Shown here in pieces: positions 36,524 through 44,995 of a DNA stretch of 64,000 nucleotides (its first letter is position 1; the number at the start of each line of letters is the position of its first letter). The stretch is from [Leptolyngbya] sp. JSC-1 (lineage in GTDB: Bacteria; Cyanobacteriota; Cyanobacteriia; Elainellales; Elainellaceae). The position numbers were made by a program, and so were the translations under genes. The stretch lies in NCBI GenBank assembly GCA_000733415.1, contig KL662191.1:1371932-1435931 (forward strand), given 5' to 3'. The notes beneath the pieces are model-generated. The model was given only the letters and a program-made list of their open reading frames with translations. It searched no databases and was not told where the DNA came from.

Positions 36524-37804
36524 TTACAGCCTGCGATCACTGCGCACCCAGTCGGCAAACTGATCGGCAGTCAATGCTTCACTGAACAGAAAGCCCTGCA
36601 TTTCGTCGCAGGCATGTTCTCGCAAAAAGGCCAACTCTGCGGCGGTTTCTACGCCTTCAGCCACTACTCGCAGATTCATCTGACGAGACATGGAAATAAT
36701 CGCAATCGCAATGGCGCTATTTTTAGCGTTGGAGTCAATGTTGCGCACAAAGGAGCGATCCAGTTTGAGGGTGTCGAAGGGCAAGCGATGCAGATGGCTG
36801 AGGCAAGAGTAGCCCGTACCAAAATCATCCATGGCAATTTGCAGGCCCATCTCCTTCAGCCCTTGCAATTGCTGGGAAGCCATTTCAATGTCTTCGATCA
36901 GCGTACTTTCGGTGAGTTCGAGTTCCAACCTTTGGGGATCGAGACCCGTAGTGTGCAGGATGCGTTGAATTTGCTGGTAGAGATGGGGCTGTTTGAGCTG
37001 ATAACCCGATAGGTTCACCGCGATGGTCAAATCGTCTAACCCGACCTGTTGCCATGCCTTGAGCTGTCGGCAAGCGGTCTGCAAAACCCATTTTCCCAAT
37101 GGCTCGATCAAACCTGTGACTTCCGCAATAGGAATAAACTGAGCTGGCGACACGAGGCCACGAGTGGGATGCTGCCAACGAACCAGTGCTTCTGCTCCGA
37201 CGATCCGGCCTGAGAGCAACTCCACCCTAGGCTGATACACTAGATGGCATTCCTGTCGATCCAGTGCCCGCCGCAGATCCATTTCTAGACCAAGATCCTG
37301 CTCAAGGGCTGCTTTTGGACGCGCCAAGACTTCACAATTAATCAGCGAATGCAGGTAGTTGAGCTGGTCTTCAGCCGCTCGCAGTTGAGCCGCATAGCGC
37401 ACCCGGTCAGCAGCCACCGATCGATGTTTTTGCAGCGCTACTTCAATGGTTGTCTTCAGGTCATGGGGCTTAAAGGGTTTGACCAAGTAGCCATAGGGAT
37501 CGGTTTGTTTCGCTCGTTCCAGGGTTTTATCGTCGGCGTAGGCCGTCATGTAGATCACAGGCAGATGACATTGAGCATTGATAGCACTAGCAGCCCGGAC
37601 ACCATCAATCTCGCCTTGCAGCATAATGTCCATCAAGATCAAATCTGGCCGAGTTTGGGCAGCCTCAGCAACAGCGGCTTCACCAGAATCAACAATGGCA
37701 ACAACCAGATAGCCTTGCTGATTGAGATGTCGAGCAATGTTTTCTGCGACAATTAGTTCATCCTCAGCAATGAGAATTTTGGGTGGAGTCGCGGGAGCAG
37801 TCAT
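36524..37804 (-). CDS. Response regulator with EAL phosphodiesterase domain
   Basis: This 426-residue protein has an N-terminal receiver domain with acidic pocket (ILIAEDELIVAENIA), phosphoacceptor D59 in DLILMDIML, and the Lys of YLVKPFKPHD. A linker of about 50 residues leads to an EAL domain with GAEALVRWQHP, ELTESTLIED, AMDDFGTGYSCLSHL and VVAEGVETAAEL, so all metal- and substrate-binding residues appear present. It should hydrolyse cyclic di-GMP when phosphorylated or dephosphorylated by an unlinked kinase. No GGDEF domain is present. Confidence 0.93.
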   Translation of the reverse strand: MTAPATPPKILIAEDELIVAENIARHLNQQGYLVVAIVDSGEAAVAEAAQTRPDLILMDIMLQGEIDGVRAASAINAQCHLPVIYMTAYADDKTLERAKQTDPYGYLVKPFKPHDLKTTIEVALQKHRSVAADRVRYAAQLRAAEDQLNYLHSLINCEVLARPKAALEQDLGLEMDLRRALDRQECHLVYQPRVELLSGRIVGAEALVRWQHPTRGLVSPAQFIPIAEVTGLIEPLGKWVLQTACRQLKAWQQVGLDDLTIAVNLSGYQLKQPHLYQQIQRILHTTGLDPQRLELELTESTLIEDIEMASQQLQGLKEMGLQIAMDDFGTGYSCLSHLHRLPFDTLKLDRSFVRNIDSNAKNSAIAIAIISMSRQMNLRVVAEGVETAAELAFLREHACDEMQGFLFSEALTADQFADWVRSDRRL

Positions 37805-37874
37805 ATCAACCAGTTAATATCCTCGAATCTCGCAGTTTTCAACCCCTAAATTCAACCTCTACTTCCATTTCTCG

Positions 37875-38041
37875 CTGAGAAGCTGTTTGAAAAGGATCTT
37901 GTCGTCTGGATCCGCCCCCTTTTCTGGGATGCCCGCAGGGCCATAATCCCCTAGAATGGGGGACTTTGGACAGCGACGGTTCGGGAAAGTCCCCCCGAAT
38001 GGGGGACGCAGGGGGTTTTTCAAACGGATTCTGAAACTCAG
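37875..38041. mobile_element. MITE-like element with imperfect terminal inverted repeats
   Basis: Both ends carry CTGAG followed a few bases later by GTTTGAAAA, in inverted orientation (37875 inward and 38041 inward). The interior is G/C-tract rich with hairpins, including GTCCCCC (37989-37995) pairing with GGGGGAC (38001-38007). At 167 bases with no ORF, it resembles a non-autonomous element. Confidence 0.45.
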
Positions 38042-38298
38042 CTCCTAGATGTTGAAAACCGGCTAGTGTCACCATTAGCACATCGTGGTCATTATCACTG
38101 AGGCTAGTTTTCCCGCAAATTGGTTTCAATCAACCAAGCGGCAATTGAGGAGCAAAACCTACGGAATTTACGGAATCTGCGGACGACAGACCCAAAAACA
38201 GTCGAGTTGGCGGATGGGCTAACTTGCCGCCTGGATATTCAATGAGATACAACTCTGAAAGTGTAGGGTGCACCTCAACTGCTCAGTATTTCATTGCT

Positions 38299-38343
38299 GC
38301 ATCTCGTTTTTTTGCATCTCAGTTTTTTGCATCTCAGTTTTTT
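38299..38343. repeat. 15-bp tandem repeat
   Basis: Three units of GCATCTCAGTTTTTT (the first with one substitution) plus a partial fourth lie 27 bases upstream of the pentapeptide gene ATG. Confidence 0.9.
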
Positions 38344-38369
38344 GCATCCCATTATCCACCTTGTCTCAG

Positions 38370-39461
38370 ATGAATCCACCGCGCCACTCTTCTGAATCGA
38401 ATCCATCGAACCGGTTTGTTCCGCCCAGTCGCAAGCCGCGATTTAGCTTTTTTCCAGGGCTGCGAACCCGGATTAACCTCTGGCGTGGTAAAAAAAACCT
38501 CAGCGGTGCAAACCTGAGAGGCGCAAACCTAGGCCGGATGCATTTTATCGGCACATTACTACTGTGGGCCAATTTTGTCTGGGCCACCTTGCTGTGGATG
38601 TCGCTGACGGAAGCTCGATTTGTTGGAATTATTTTGATTTGGGCTAATCTGCTGTGGACCATTTTGGTTTGGATCAACCTGCGGGAAACCAACACTCAGC
38701 AGATGGGCAGTTGGCTGAAGAACATTATTCTGGTTGGGATTATTCTGATTTGGACGACGCTGATCTGGTCGATTGTGGTCGTAGACGAATCGAACTATTC
38801 ATTTCTGGTCTGGGCTAACCCCAATATGGCGTTTATCCTTTGGGCGCTGCTCAGCAAAGTCGATCTGAGCGATGCCGACCTCAGCCACACCGATCTGAGT
38901 CGAGCCAACCTGAGCCGAGTCGATTTGCGAGATGCTAACCTGACCCACGCCTACCTACAAAAAGCCAACTTGCGTGAAGCCGTTCTCCGGGGCGCGAATC
39001 TGAGCCATGCCGACCTGCGCGGCGCTGACCTGAGTGATGCGGACCTGCAAGAGGCGGTCTTGTTTGGGGCCAATTTGAGTGGGGCTGACCTCAGCGACGC
39101 CAACCTTAGCGGCACCGATTTGCGCGAAGCCGAACTGCACCGAACCAACCTGAGTGCTGCTAATTTAAGCTGGGCAAGGCTGAGTCGAACCAATTTAAGC
39201 TGGGCCAATTTAAGCTGGGCCAATTTGGGCCGGGCCAAGTTGACAAATGCCACACTCAACGATTCAGACCTCAGCGGTGCCGATTTTCGGGAAGCCACCC
39301 TTCATGGTGCCACTATGAACCGTGTAGACCTGAGTGCCATTTTGGTCAAAGGGGCAAAATTTGGCCAGAACGAAGGCTTAAATAATAGCGATCGCATTAA
39401 GCTAAAAGCAAGAGGAGCTATCCTGGAAGGACGGATCAATCCACTCAGGGATAACTCCTAA
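38370..39461 (+). CDS. Pentapeptide repeat protein with Trp-rich hydrophobic middle
   Basis: This 363-residue protein has a basic N-terminus and two blocks of A(D/N)LxX pentapeptides (for example LSGANLRGANLGRMHFIG, and a long block from about residue 165 with DLSDADLSHTDLSRANLS). Between them, about residues 65-160, the repeat register persists but is very hydrophobic and Trp-rich (LLLWANFVWATLLWMSLTEA, IILIWANLLWTILVWINLRE), which may form membrane segments or an unusual beta-helix face. The function is unknown. The ATG at 38370 is chosen since the upstream extension is encoded by a DNA tandem repeat. Confidence 0.8.
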   Translation: MNPPRHSSESNPSNRFVPPSRKPRFSFFPGLRTRINLWRGKKNLSGANLRGANLGRMHFIGTLLLWANFVWATLLWMSLTEARFVGIILIWANLLWTILVWINLRETNTQQMGSWLKNIILVGIILIWTTLIWSIVVVDESNYSFLVWANPNMAFILWALLSKVDLSDADLSHTDLSRANLSRVDLRDANLTHAYLQKANLREAVLRGANLSHADLRGADLSDADLQEAVLFGANLSGADLSDANLSGTDLREAELHRTNLSAANLSWARLSRTNLSWANLSWANLGRAKLTNATLNDSDLSGADFREATLHGATMNRVDLSAILVKGAKFGQNEGLNNSDRIKLKARGAILEGRINPLRDNS

Positions 39462-39496
39462 CTGATGCTACTAGGTCGATTCGTAGAGCAACCGAT

Positions 39497-40645
39497 TTAG
39501 GATTTTCCAGGTTCGTTTGCATGAATTAGCTCTGGCTCTGCCTCAAGCGACGGACGATTGATCATCTGTTGGACAGAAGGACGCTTTGAACGATCTAGGT
39601 CGGCCAGACGCGCCGGTTGACCCGTTTTGATCGACTCGTACAGCGCTTGAATGATCTGCACATCGATCAAGCCTTCTTGACCCGACGGCTCAGGATCTTT
39701 GTTTTGCAGAATACAGTCCGAGAAGTAAATGAATTCGGCTGCCAACTGGTCATGACCGGCAAAGGATTGTTCTTCTGTTTCACCTTCAACCGTAATTCGG
39801 TGGCTAATCTCACCCTGCCAAGTATAGGCCGGTTCAACCTGCAAGTCGCCTTGTGTACCAATCACCCGATAGCTCGATGCCTTTGCCGCGCCAAAGCTAA
39901 CCGTAAACGTGGCTAGCCGGTCCTGAGGAAAGCGCAGGATGGCACTGACCATTTCGTCTACTTCTTTGAAGCGCGCTTCGCCGTTATTGGCACTAGTGGC
40001 AAACACTTCAATGGGGTCATCCTGAAACAAATAGCGGGAAGCATTGATGCAGTAAATGCCGATATCATCCAGTACACCGCCACCTACTTCTTTACGTAAC
40101 CGGATATTATCCTCATCCTTCACCTGTTGCGTAAACACCGAATTAAAGATGCGCGGTTCGCCAATTTTACCGGATTTGATTACTTCAATCGCCCGCAGAT
40201 TTGCTTCCTCTAGGTGCAGACGATAGGCAATCATCAGCTTCACGTTATTATCCCGGCAAACTCGAATCATCGCCTCGCAGTCTTCTGGCGTCACGGCCAT
40301 TGGTTTTTCGCACAGTACATGGACACCCGCCTTCGCCGCCCGCTCAGTATATTCTCGATGCAGATGATTCGGCAGTGCAATATAAACCGCATCCACTTCA
40401 TCGCTGTTCAGGCAAGCTTCATAGTCATCATAGGAATAGGTTTTAGCAATCCCATACTGCTGACCCAGTTCCTGTCGTTTCACTTCGTCATCGGAAACCA
40501 AGGCCACCAGCTCCGAGTTTTCTGCATGGGTAAAGGAGGGTAGCGCTGCCGCTTGCGCAAACCATCCTAAGCCAACCACCGCATAGCGGATTTTTTTGGC
40601 GTTTGTTGAATTATTTTTGGGTGTAGCTTGAGTAGATGTCGCCAT
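39497..40645 (-). CDS. Gfo/Idh/MocA family oxidoreductase
   Basis: This 382-residue NAD(P)-dependent sugar-type dehydrogenase starts with a Ser/Thr/Asn-rich leader and then the Rossmann motif YAVVGLGWFAQAAALPSF. The family signature EKP occurs in HVLCEKPMAVTPEDCEAMI, and IAYRLHLEEANLRAIEVIKS and GGVLDDIGIYCINASRYLF match the C-terminal domain. It resembles glucose-fructose oxidoreductase-like proteins. The substrate is unknown. Confidence 0.88.
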   Translation of the reverse strand: MATSTQATPKNNSTNAKKIRYAVVGLGWFAQAAALPSFTHAENSELVALVSDDEVKRQELGQQYGIAKTYSYDDYEACLNSDEVDAVYIALPNHLHREYTERAAKAGVHVLCEKPMAVTPEDCEAMIRVCRDNNVKLMIAYRLHLEEANLRAIEVIKSGKIGEPRIFNSVFTQQVKDEDNIRLRKEVGGGVLDDIGIYCINASRYLFQDDPIEVFATSANNGEARFKEVDEMVSAILRFPQDRLATFTVSFGAAKASSYRVIGTQGDLQVEPAYTWQGEISHRITVEGETEEQSFAGHDQLAAEFIYFSDCILQNKDPEPSGQEGLIDVQIIQALYESIKTGQPARLADLDRSKRPSVQQMINRPSLEAEPELIHANEPGKS

Positions 40646-40792
40646 AGTTCCTGTTTGCCTCCTGTCCTCTAGTCACCCCCATAGTAGGCAGGCAGTCCGT
40701 TTTGGTCGTCCAACCAATGAGGCAGAATTTTCAGCGAATTGGTCTACCAGAAGAGAGACCGCTGCAACACAACCCAGCTTTTTCACTGCGCT

Positions 40793-42637
40793 CTAAAACG
40801 GCGTGTAGATAATCGAAAAGTAAATGCCGTTCTCTTGCCAGGTCCGCTTTTCCCCTTCCACATCCACCAACGGAATGCCCCAATCTAACCGAGCCGAGAA
40901 ATCGTTGTGCTGCCAGAGCAGACCTACTCCCGCCCCGATTAGCGTGCTGGGATCCAACTCCACATCTGGGTTGTTCCACGCCGTTCCCACATCAATAAAC
41001 GGCACGATTTGCAAGACGCCTTGAATTTCGGGCACCCGCAAAACCGGCACTCGTACTTCTGTCGAGAAGAGGGCACCATTGTTGGTCAGGATGGCATCTT
41101 GCCGATAGCCCCGCACACTCTGAGCGCCGCCAATGCTGAACTGCTCCAGCGACACTAACGGACTATCAGAGAATTGCACATCGGTACGCACCAGCAGCAG
41201 CAGATCGGGAGCCAGCAACCGCACCCACTGGCCCTGCCCCCGCCACGCTAAAAAGCGGCTATCTGCTGTTTCATCACTCACCGTTGCCCCTAGCCAATCC
41301 ACCCCCAGACTAAACTGAGACCGCACAGCAAACACATGCTGACTGCTGCGTTCTGTCCATTCTTGGAAGAAGCGTAATGCCGAAACCTTGGTGCGGCCCT
41401 CTTCGTCGGCATCCAGCGATAGGGGAAACCCTTCTCCGTCAATTTGGGTTTGGCTCTCTTGTCGAGACGCGGTGAAACCGAGCGCGAATTCTTCGGTAGG
41501 GGTCTGGATCAGGGGCTGGCGTAGGGTGATTTCGTAGTACTGGGAGGGCGCATCGATATTTAGCTGATCAAAGGGTTCCTCGATCACTTCACTGTTGGCG
41601 CGACCGGCGGCAAGCCTCAGGGTGCCGTTGCGCGGATTCAGCGGCAGAGTGTAGCTGGCATTCACCTCGTTGCTGCCGTCGGTGTTGGTGTAGCCTACAC
41701 TCAGGGCATCGCCTAAGCCCGTCAGGTTGCCTTGATCAAACTGAATCTGTCGCCGAAAGCTGCCGACGCTGGGTGAGCGACCATTATCAGCACTCAGCTG
41801 CACATTAAATGAATCGGCTTCTTGCACTTCGACCTGCAACACGCTTGTTCCGGGACGGGTACCGGCCTGCAAATCGGCAGAAATAGTCTGAATCAAGGGA
41901 TCCAGTTGCAGCAACTGTAAGCCTTCTAGCAGCCGATTCTGGTTCAAGGGGGTACTGGCGGCCAGCGCTAAGCGACTGCGGACATAGCCTGGATTTAAGC
42001 GGCGGGTACCGGTGACGTTGATTTCTTCCAAACTGCCTTCCAGCACCTGAATCGTCACAATGCCGTCTTCAACCGTTTGGGGTGGAATGAAGGCACCAGA
42101 GGTGATGTAGCCTTGGTCCACATAGAGCTGAGTTACCGCTGAGCGGGCTTGCAGCAGTTCGGCAAAGCTAATTTCGCGACCGCTAAACGGAGCCGTAGCC
42201 TCAGCCAATTCCGCTTCGGTAAATACAGTACTGCCCACTACGTTGAAGCGCTCGACAAATACGGTGGCCGGCACATCTCCCGGCAGGTCTTCGGGCTGGA
42301 CGGGGGCAGGCGTGGGTAACAGGTCTTCTGGAGCAGGCAATTGGGGTAGTGGCTGTTCGGGCAAAGGCAGTGTGGGGCGAGGTGGCGTGATGCGGGTAGG
42401 CTGATTGGCTGGTAGGTCTATTTCGGGTAGCGGTGCAGAGGGCACCAAGGGATTAACCTGCTGAGCAATATCCTGTTCTGGCAATGGCACAGCTAGTGGA
42501 ACTGAATTCGGTGATGGAGTGATCGGTAGAACCTGGAGCGGGGCTGATGCCGCTAGAGCCTGAAAAGGATCTAACCCTATTGCTGCCAGTTCAAGCACTA
42601 CGGTTGTTCCAACTCCCCACCATCGCTGCTCTGACAC
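40793..42637 (-). CDS. TpsB/FhaC-type two-partner secretion transporter
   Basis: This 614-residue outer-membrane protein is of the ShlB/FhaC/HecB family. With the GTG start at 42637 it has a signal-like N-terminus (WWGVGTTVVLELAAIG), a Pro-rich linker, POTRA domains (VFVERFNVVGSTVFTEAELA, INVTGTRRLNPGYVRSRLAL) and a 16-strand barrel with the signature SIGGAQSVRGYRQD (VRGY in loop L6), ending YFSIIYTPF. The GTG is preceded by a very strong GAGGAGGAGAAA ribosome-binding site, while the longer frame to 42811 is encoded by heptamer repeats. No TpsA (filamentous hemagglutinin-like) substrate is in the window. Confidence 0.9.
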   Translation of the reverse strand: MSEQRWWGVGTTVVLELAAIGLDPFQALAASAPLQVLPITPSPNSVPLAVPLPEQDIAQQVNPLVPSAPLPEIDLPANQPTRITPPRPTLPLPEQPLPQLPAPEDLLPTPAPVQPEDLPGDVPATVFVERFNVVGSTVFTEAELAEATAPFSGREISFAELLQARSAVTQLYVDQGYITSGAFIPPQTVEDGIVTIQVLEGSLEEINVTGTRRLNPGYVRSRLALAASTPLNQNRLLEGLQLLQLDPLIQTISADLQAGTRPGTSVLQVEVQEADSFNVQLSADNGRSPSVGSFRRQIQFDQGNLTGLGDALSVGYTNTDGSNEVNASYTLPLNPRNGTLRLAAGRANSEVIEEPFDQLNIDAPSQYYEITLRQPLIQTPTEEFALGFTASRQESQTQIDGEGFPLSLDADEEGRTKVSALRFFQEWTERSSQHVFAVRSQFSLGVDWLGATVSDETADSRFLAWRGQGQWVRLLAPDLLLLVRTDVQFSDSPLVSLEQFSIGGAQSVRGYRQDAILTNNGALFSTEVRVPVLRVPEIQGVLQIVPFIDVGTAWNNPDVELDPSTLIGAGVGLLWQHNDFSARLDWGIPLVDVEGEKRTWQENGIYFSIIYTPF

Positions 42638-42730
42638 GTGTTTCTCCTCCTCAGACAGGCTGCTTGTTAGAAATATTACTGTACTGGGAGCGGTTAATAG
42701 CAGGACTGAGTGAGTTGGGGAAGGTATTGA

Positions 42731-42862
42731 GGAGTCAGGAGTCAGGAGTGGGGAGTGGGGAGTGGGGAGTGGGGAGTGGGGAGTGGGGCTTTCTAGAACG
42801 CCAACCGACATTCTGGCTCCTTTGCTCCTGGCTCCTAACTTCTGACTCCTATCTCCTGATTC
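42731..42862. repeat. Heptamer repeat block upstream of the TpsB gene
   Basis: Eight direct heptamers (AGGAGTC twice, AGGAGTG, then GGGAGTG five times) fill 42731-42786. Complementary GACTCCT/GCTCCTG-like units follow at about 42820-42862, so the block can fold into a long stem. Confidence 0.9.
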
Positions 42863-42874
42863 TTACCTCTCGCT

Positions 42875-43075
42875 TTAGCGAATCAACACCGTCATATACT
42901 TGCCTTGATCAAACGGCGATGGAATCAATGGACTGAATTTGTTGCGATCGGTGACAAACTTGCGGGCACAGAATTCATTGATCTGGTGATTCACGCAGTC
43001 TCGGGTACCGATAATCCAGATTTGCACTTTTTCGTCATCATGGATATTCAACAATTTGTTCAATTCAGTAGTCAT
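42875..43075 (-). CDS. Conserved-looking small hypothetical protein (66 aa)
   Basis: The frame reads DDEKVQIWIIGTRDCVNHQI, then NEFCARKFVTDRNKFSPLIP and ends GKYMTVLIR. The mix of charged and aromatic residues and a compact ending looks like a real small protein. I do not recognise a named family. It is upstream of the TpsB gene on the same strand, beyond the heptamer block. Confidence 0.55.
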   Translation of the reverse strand: MTTELNKLLNIHDDEKVQIWIIGTRDCVNHQINEFCARKFVTDRNKFSPLIPSPFDQGKYMTVLIR

Positions 43076-43476
43076 CGTAATACAGCCTCGCTTTTCAGTT
43101 TCGAGAAGAAACAGCTCAAGGCTTGATGCCCTGACTACTCCTGACCATTACGGTCTGCATCAAGCGAGGCAGCGAGATTGTACAATCAACACAGCCTTGC
43201 TCTCTGGAAGGTTCAGAGAGTCAGGTGAGCTGGTCCATGAGTGTTGCGAGCACTTTTGGATCAGCGCCCTAGGTTGTCCTTGAGCCAAATTACTGATTCT
43301 CTTTAGGGCAAAGAAAAACCAGTACTGGACAGGATAAACCATACGCTGCATAAACACAAGCGGATTGCAGCAGTTGTTAACAGTTGTTGATTTTAGCTCA
43401 ACCAAGCTTGCTCGATGCCATGGGAAACAGAGTATCGCTAAAAGCTGTGAAGAACGTGCGCAGGGGTAATAAAACT
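43076..43476. other. Gene-poor stretch
   Basis: About 400 bases with no supported gene. Frames are short and lack family features; this begins a decayed region reaching to 44700. Confidence 0.3.
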
Positions 43477-43575
43477 ATGAAAGTTTCACTTGATACATCC
43501 ATTATTGTTGAAACCTCACTTTCAGAGCATCCAAGTTATATATTCTGGTTCGTCCGACTTCAACCAGCAGATTGA
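43477..43575 (+). pseudogene. PIN-domain N-terminal fragment
   Basis: The 32-residue reading MKVSLDTSIIVETSLSEHPS looks like the first strand of a PIN ribonuclease (VapC), with the conserved first Asp (LDTS). It ends after LQPAD, and the remaining about 100 residues of the domain are absent. Confidence 0.45.
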
Positions 43576-43695
43576 CAATGGAGGTGGACAGGTTTCAACC
43601 CAACTTCTTTAATGAAATTGGCTCTTTCCGAACAGGCATAGATGATCATAAATAAGATGATCATAAAAAGACAGAACTCCCCTCCGAATTGAACA

Positions 43696-44041
43696 ATGCT
43701 AGCACTTATTCAATCCGCCTCCGAGATCTGCGATAGGAATTTATCAGACTATGATCATACAGCCGTAGAGTCAGACTTAGTGCTCACACAGGACGAGTCA
43801 GAATCAATTGTGACTGATTTTATAGCCGATTTAAGAGCATATTTAGTTAGTCGAGGGGTCGCTTTATGAATTTAGATATAATCTGCAAACGGATCAACAA
43901 AGATATTTGGATGAAGTCATAAATCAATTCAAGAAGTCTTCTCGTCTAACCCACGTTGACTACGATTTGAAAGAACGAGCAGAAGGCGATTACTTGATCA
44001 TTTACCTAGGCAATCCAACAGATCGTTTTTTGGATTGCTAA
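43696..44041 (+). pseudogene. Frameshifted small hypothetical gene
   Basis: A 57-residue frame from 43696 (MLALIQSASEICDRNLSDYD, ending DFIADLRAYLVSRGVAL) stops at 43869. A second, protein-like frame runs on from about 43847 without a start codon (SLYEFRYNLQTDQQRYLDEV, then HVDYDLKERAEGDYLIIYLG) to a stop at 44041. The two join naturally by one frameshift near 43850. The family is unknown. Confidence 0.4.
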
Positions 44042-44093
44042 AGCAAAGTTTGAATACCCTACAGCGTTTCCACTCATGTGAGGTACAGAGGGT

Positions 44094-44408
44094 GTGGGGG
44101 CAGTGCCCCTGCACTCCGTTTTTCGTACAACCTTTCATAAAATTGAAGAGTTAATCACGTTACGTCTTCTACACATTCTACATTCTGAGATCACTCCTGG
44201 TGAAGTTGAACGACGCTTTATGACTCTTATGCTGGATTATGGCTTTTATGTAGGTATACGCGCAAGAAGTGTCAATTTGTTTTCCGAAGAACCCAAGCCT
44301 ATTCTTGCGAAGGATGTAAGATTATTTCCCATATTTCAGTTATCTTCAGTGCAAGAGGTTCTTGCACCAAGTAGATCTAGCAAAAAGACTAGTAAAAAGA
44401 AGGCATGA
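44094..44408 (+). CDS. Hypothetical protein, possibly truncated
   Basis: This frame of up to 104 residues starts at a GTG in a sequence typical of non-coding repeat (GGGGCAGTGCCCCTGCACTC), so the true start is uncertain. The later part FHKIEELITLRLLHILHSEI and DYGFYVGIRARSVNLFSEEP looks protein-like, and it ends in a Lys/Ser tail. I do not recognise it. The stop overlaps the next small frame as ATGA. Confidence 0.35.
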   Translation: MGAVPLHSVFRTTFHKIEELITLRLLHILHSEITPGEVERRFMTLMLDYGFYVGIRARSVNLFSEEPKPILAKDVRLFPIFQLSSVQEVLAPSRSSKKTSKKKA

Positions 44409-44629
44409 GCAAACCTTTGGTACTAGTTTTACATCAGCGGATGCAAGCTAATCGGACGAGATTCAGCCCCTTGACGCCGGTTGGTAGAATAAAGGAAATA
44501 TCAATCTACCAGCAACTTACGCTAACGACCGTTGAAAACATTTATCAGGATGGGCAAATTCAGTTTGCCGAGTTACCGTAAGATGTGAGTAATTGCTCCC
44601 AGGTTCCCGTTACATTGTTGGTGAGAGCA
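44405..44629 (+). pseudogene. Antitoxin-like remnant with in-frame stop
   Basis: From the ATG at 44405 the frame ends LTTVENIYQDGQIQFAELP followed by TAA at 44579. Reading through the stop continues DVSNCSQVPVTLLVRA, which matches the expected course of small AF2212-type antitoxins (TYxDGxIxLxELPxxV...VxVTxL). A single substitution would restore the frame, so this is a nonsense-mutated antitoxin. No toxin partner follows directly. Confidence 0.5.
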
Positions 44630-44657
44630 TGTTGGTGAGAGCATGTTGGTGAGAGCA
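44616..44657 (+). repeat. 14-bp tandem repeat, three copies
   Basis: TGTTGGTGAGAGCA repeats three times without mismatch, at the end of the antitoxin remnant. Confidence 0.95.
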
Positions 44658-44710
44658 ATAGTTAACTTCCTTCACAGGGTTAGAATATAGGGTAGATTCT
44701 CAAAAGAGCG

Positions 44711-44995
44711 ATGACACTGACCCTTAACCTATCACCAGAATTAGAGCAGTATCTCCTCCAGGAAGCTAATCGTCAGGAGCTTTCGGTGGAAGCAGTAGCG
44801 TTGCAGCTTTTGAAAAATTCTATTTTACTGAAGCAAAAGCAAGCTGAAGCGATTAACTTACTTCAGTCCTGGATCGAGGAAGAAGATGGATCGGAACAGC
44901 AAGAAACAGGTCAGTATCTGATTCAGGCTTTAGATGAGGATCGGTTATCGGAGCGAAAGCTATTTCCACATGAGATGAAAGGCATAACTTGGTGA
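44711..44995 (+). CDS. Antitoxin of a VapBC-like pair
   Basis: This 94-residue protein begins TLTLNLSPELEQYLLQEANR and has the ribbon-helix-helix-like pattern ELSVEAVALQLLKNSILL, followed by an acidic tail. Its end overlaps the PIN-domain gene by 7 bases, the usual antitoxin-toxin arrangement. It should bind and neutralise the downstream ribonuclease and repress the operon. Confidence 0.75.
   Translation: MTLTLNLSPELEQYLLQEANRQELSVEAVALQLLKNSILLKQKQAEAINLLQSWIEEEDGSEQQETGQYLIQALDEDRLSERKLFPHEMKGITW

Larger units (their letters stand above)
37805..38369. other. Intergenic region holding a MITE-like repeat and a 15-bp tandem repeat
   Basis: No gene was supported. The first half is a hairpin-rich element (37875-38041), the last part a 15-bp tandem repeat (38299-38343); both are listed separately. 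The frame that extends the pentapeptide gene upstream through this tandem repeat (to 38268) is not accepted. Confidence 0.4.

Noticed and set aside
38268..38369. Upstream extension of the pentapeptide protein (CISVFCISVFC)
   Set aside because: It translates the 15-bp tandem repeat; the ATG at 38370 begins a more protein-like N-terminus.
42638..42811. N-terminal extension of the TpsB frame (HSPLPTPHSPLL)
   Set aside because: Encoded by heptamer repeats; a strong SD and GTG at 42637 give a normal signal-bearing start.
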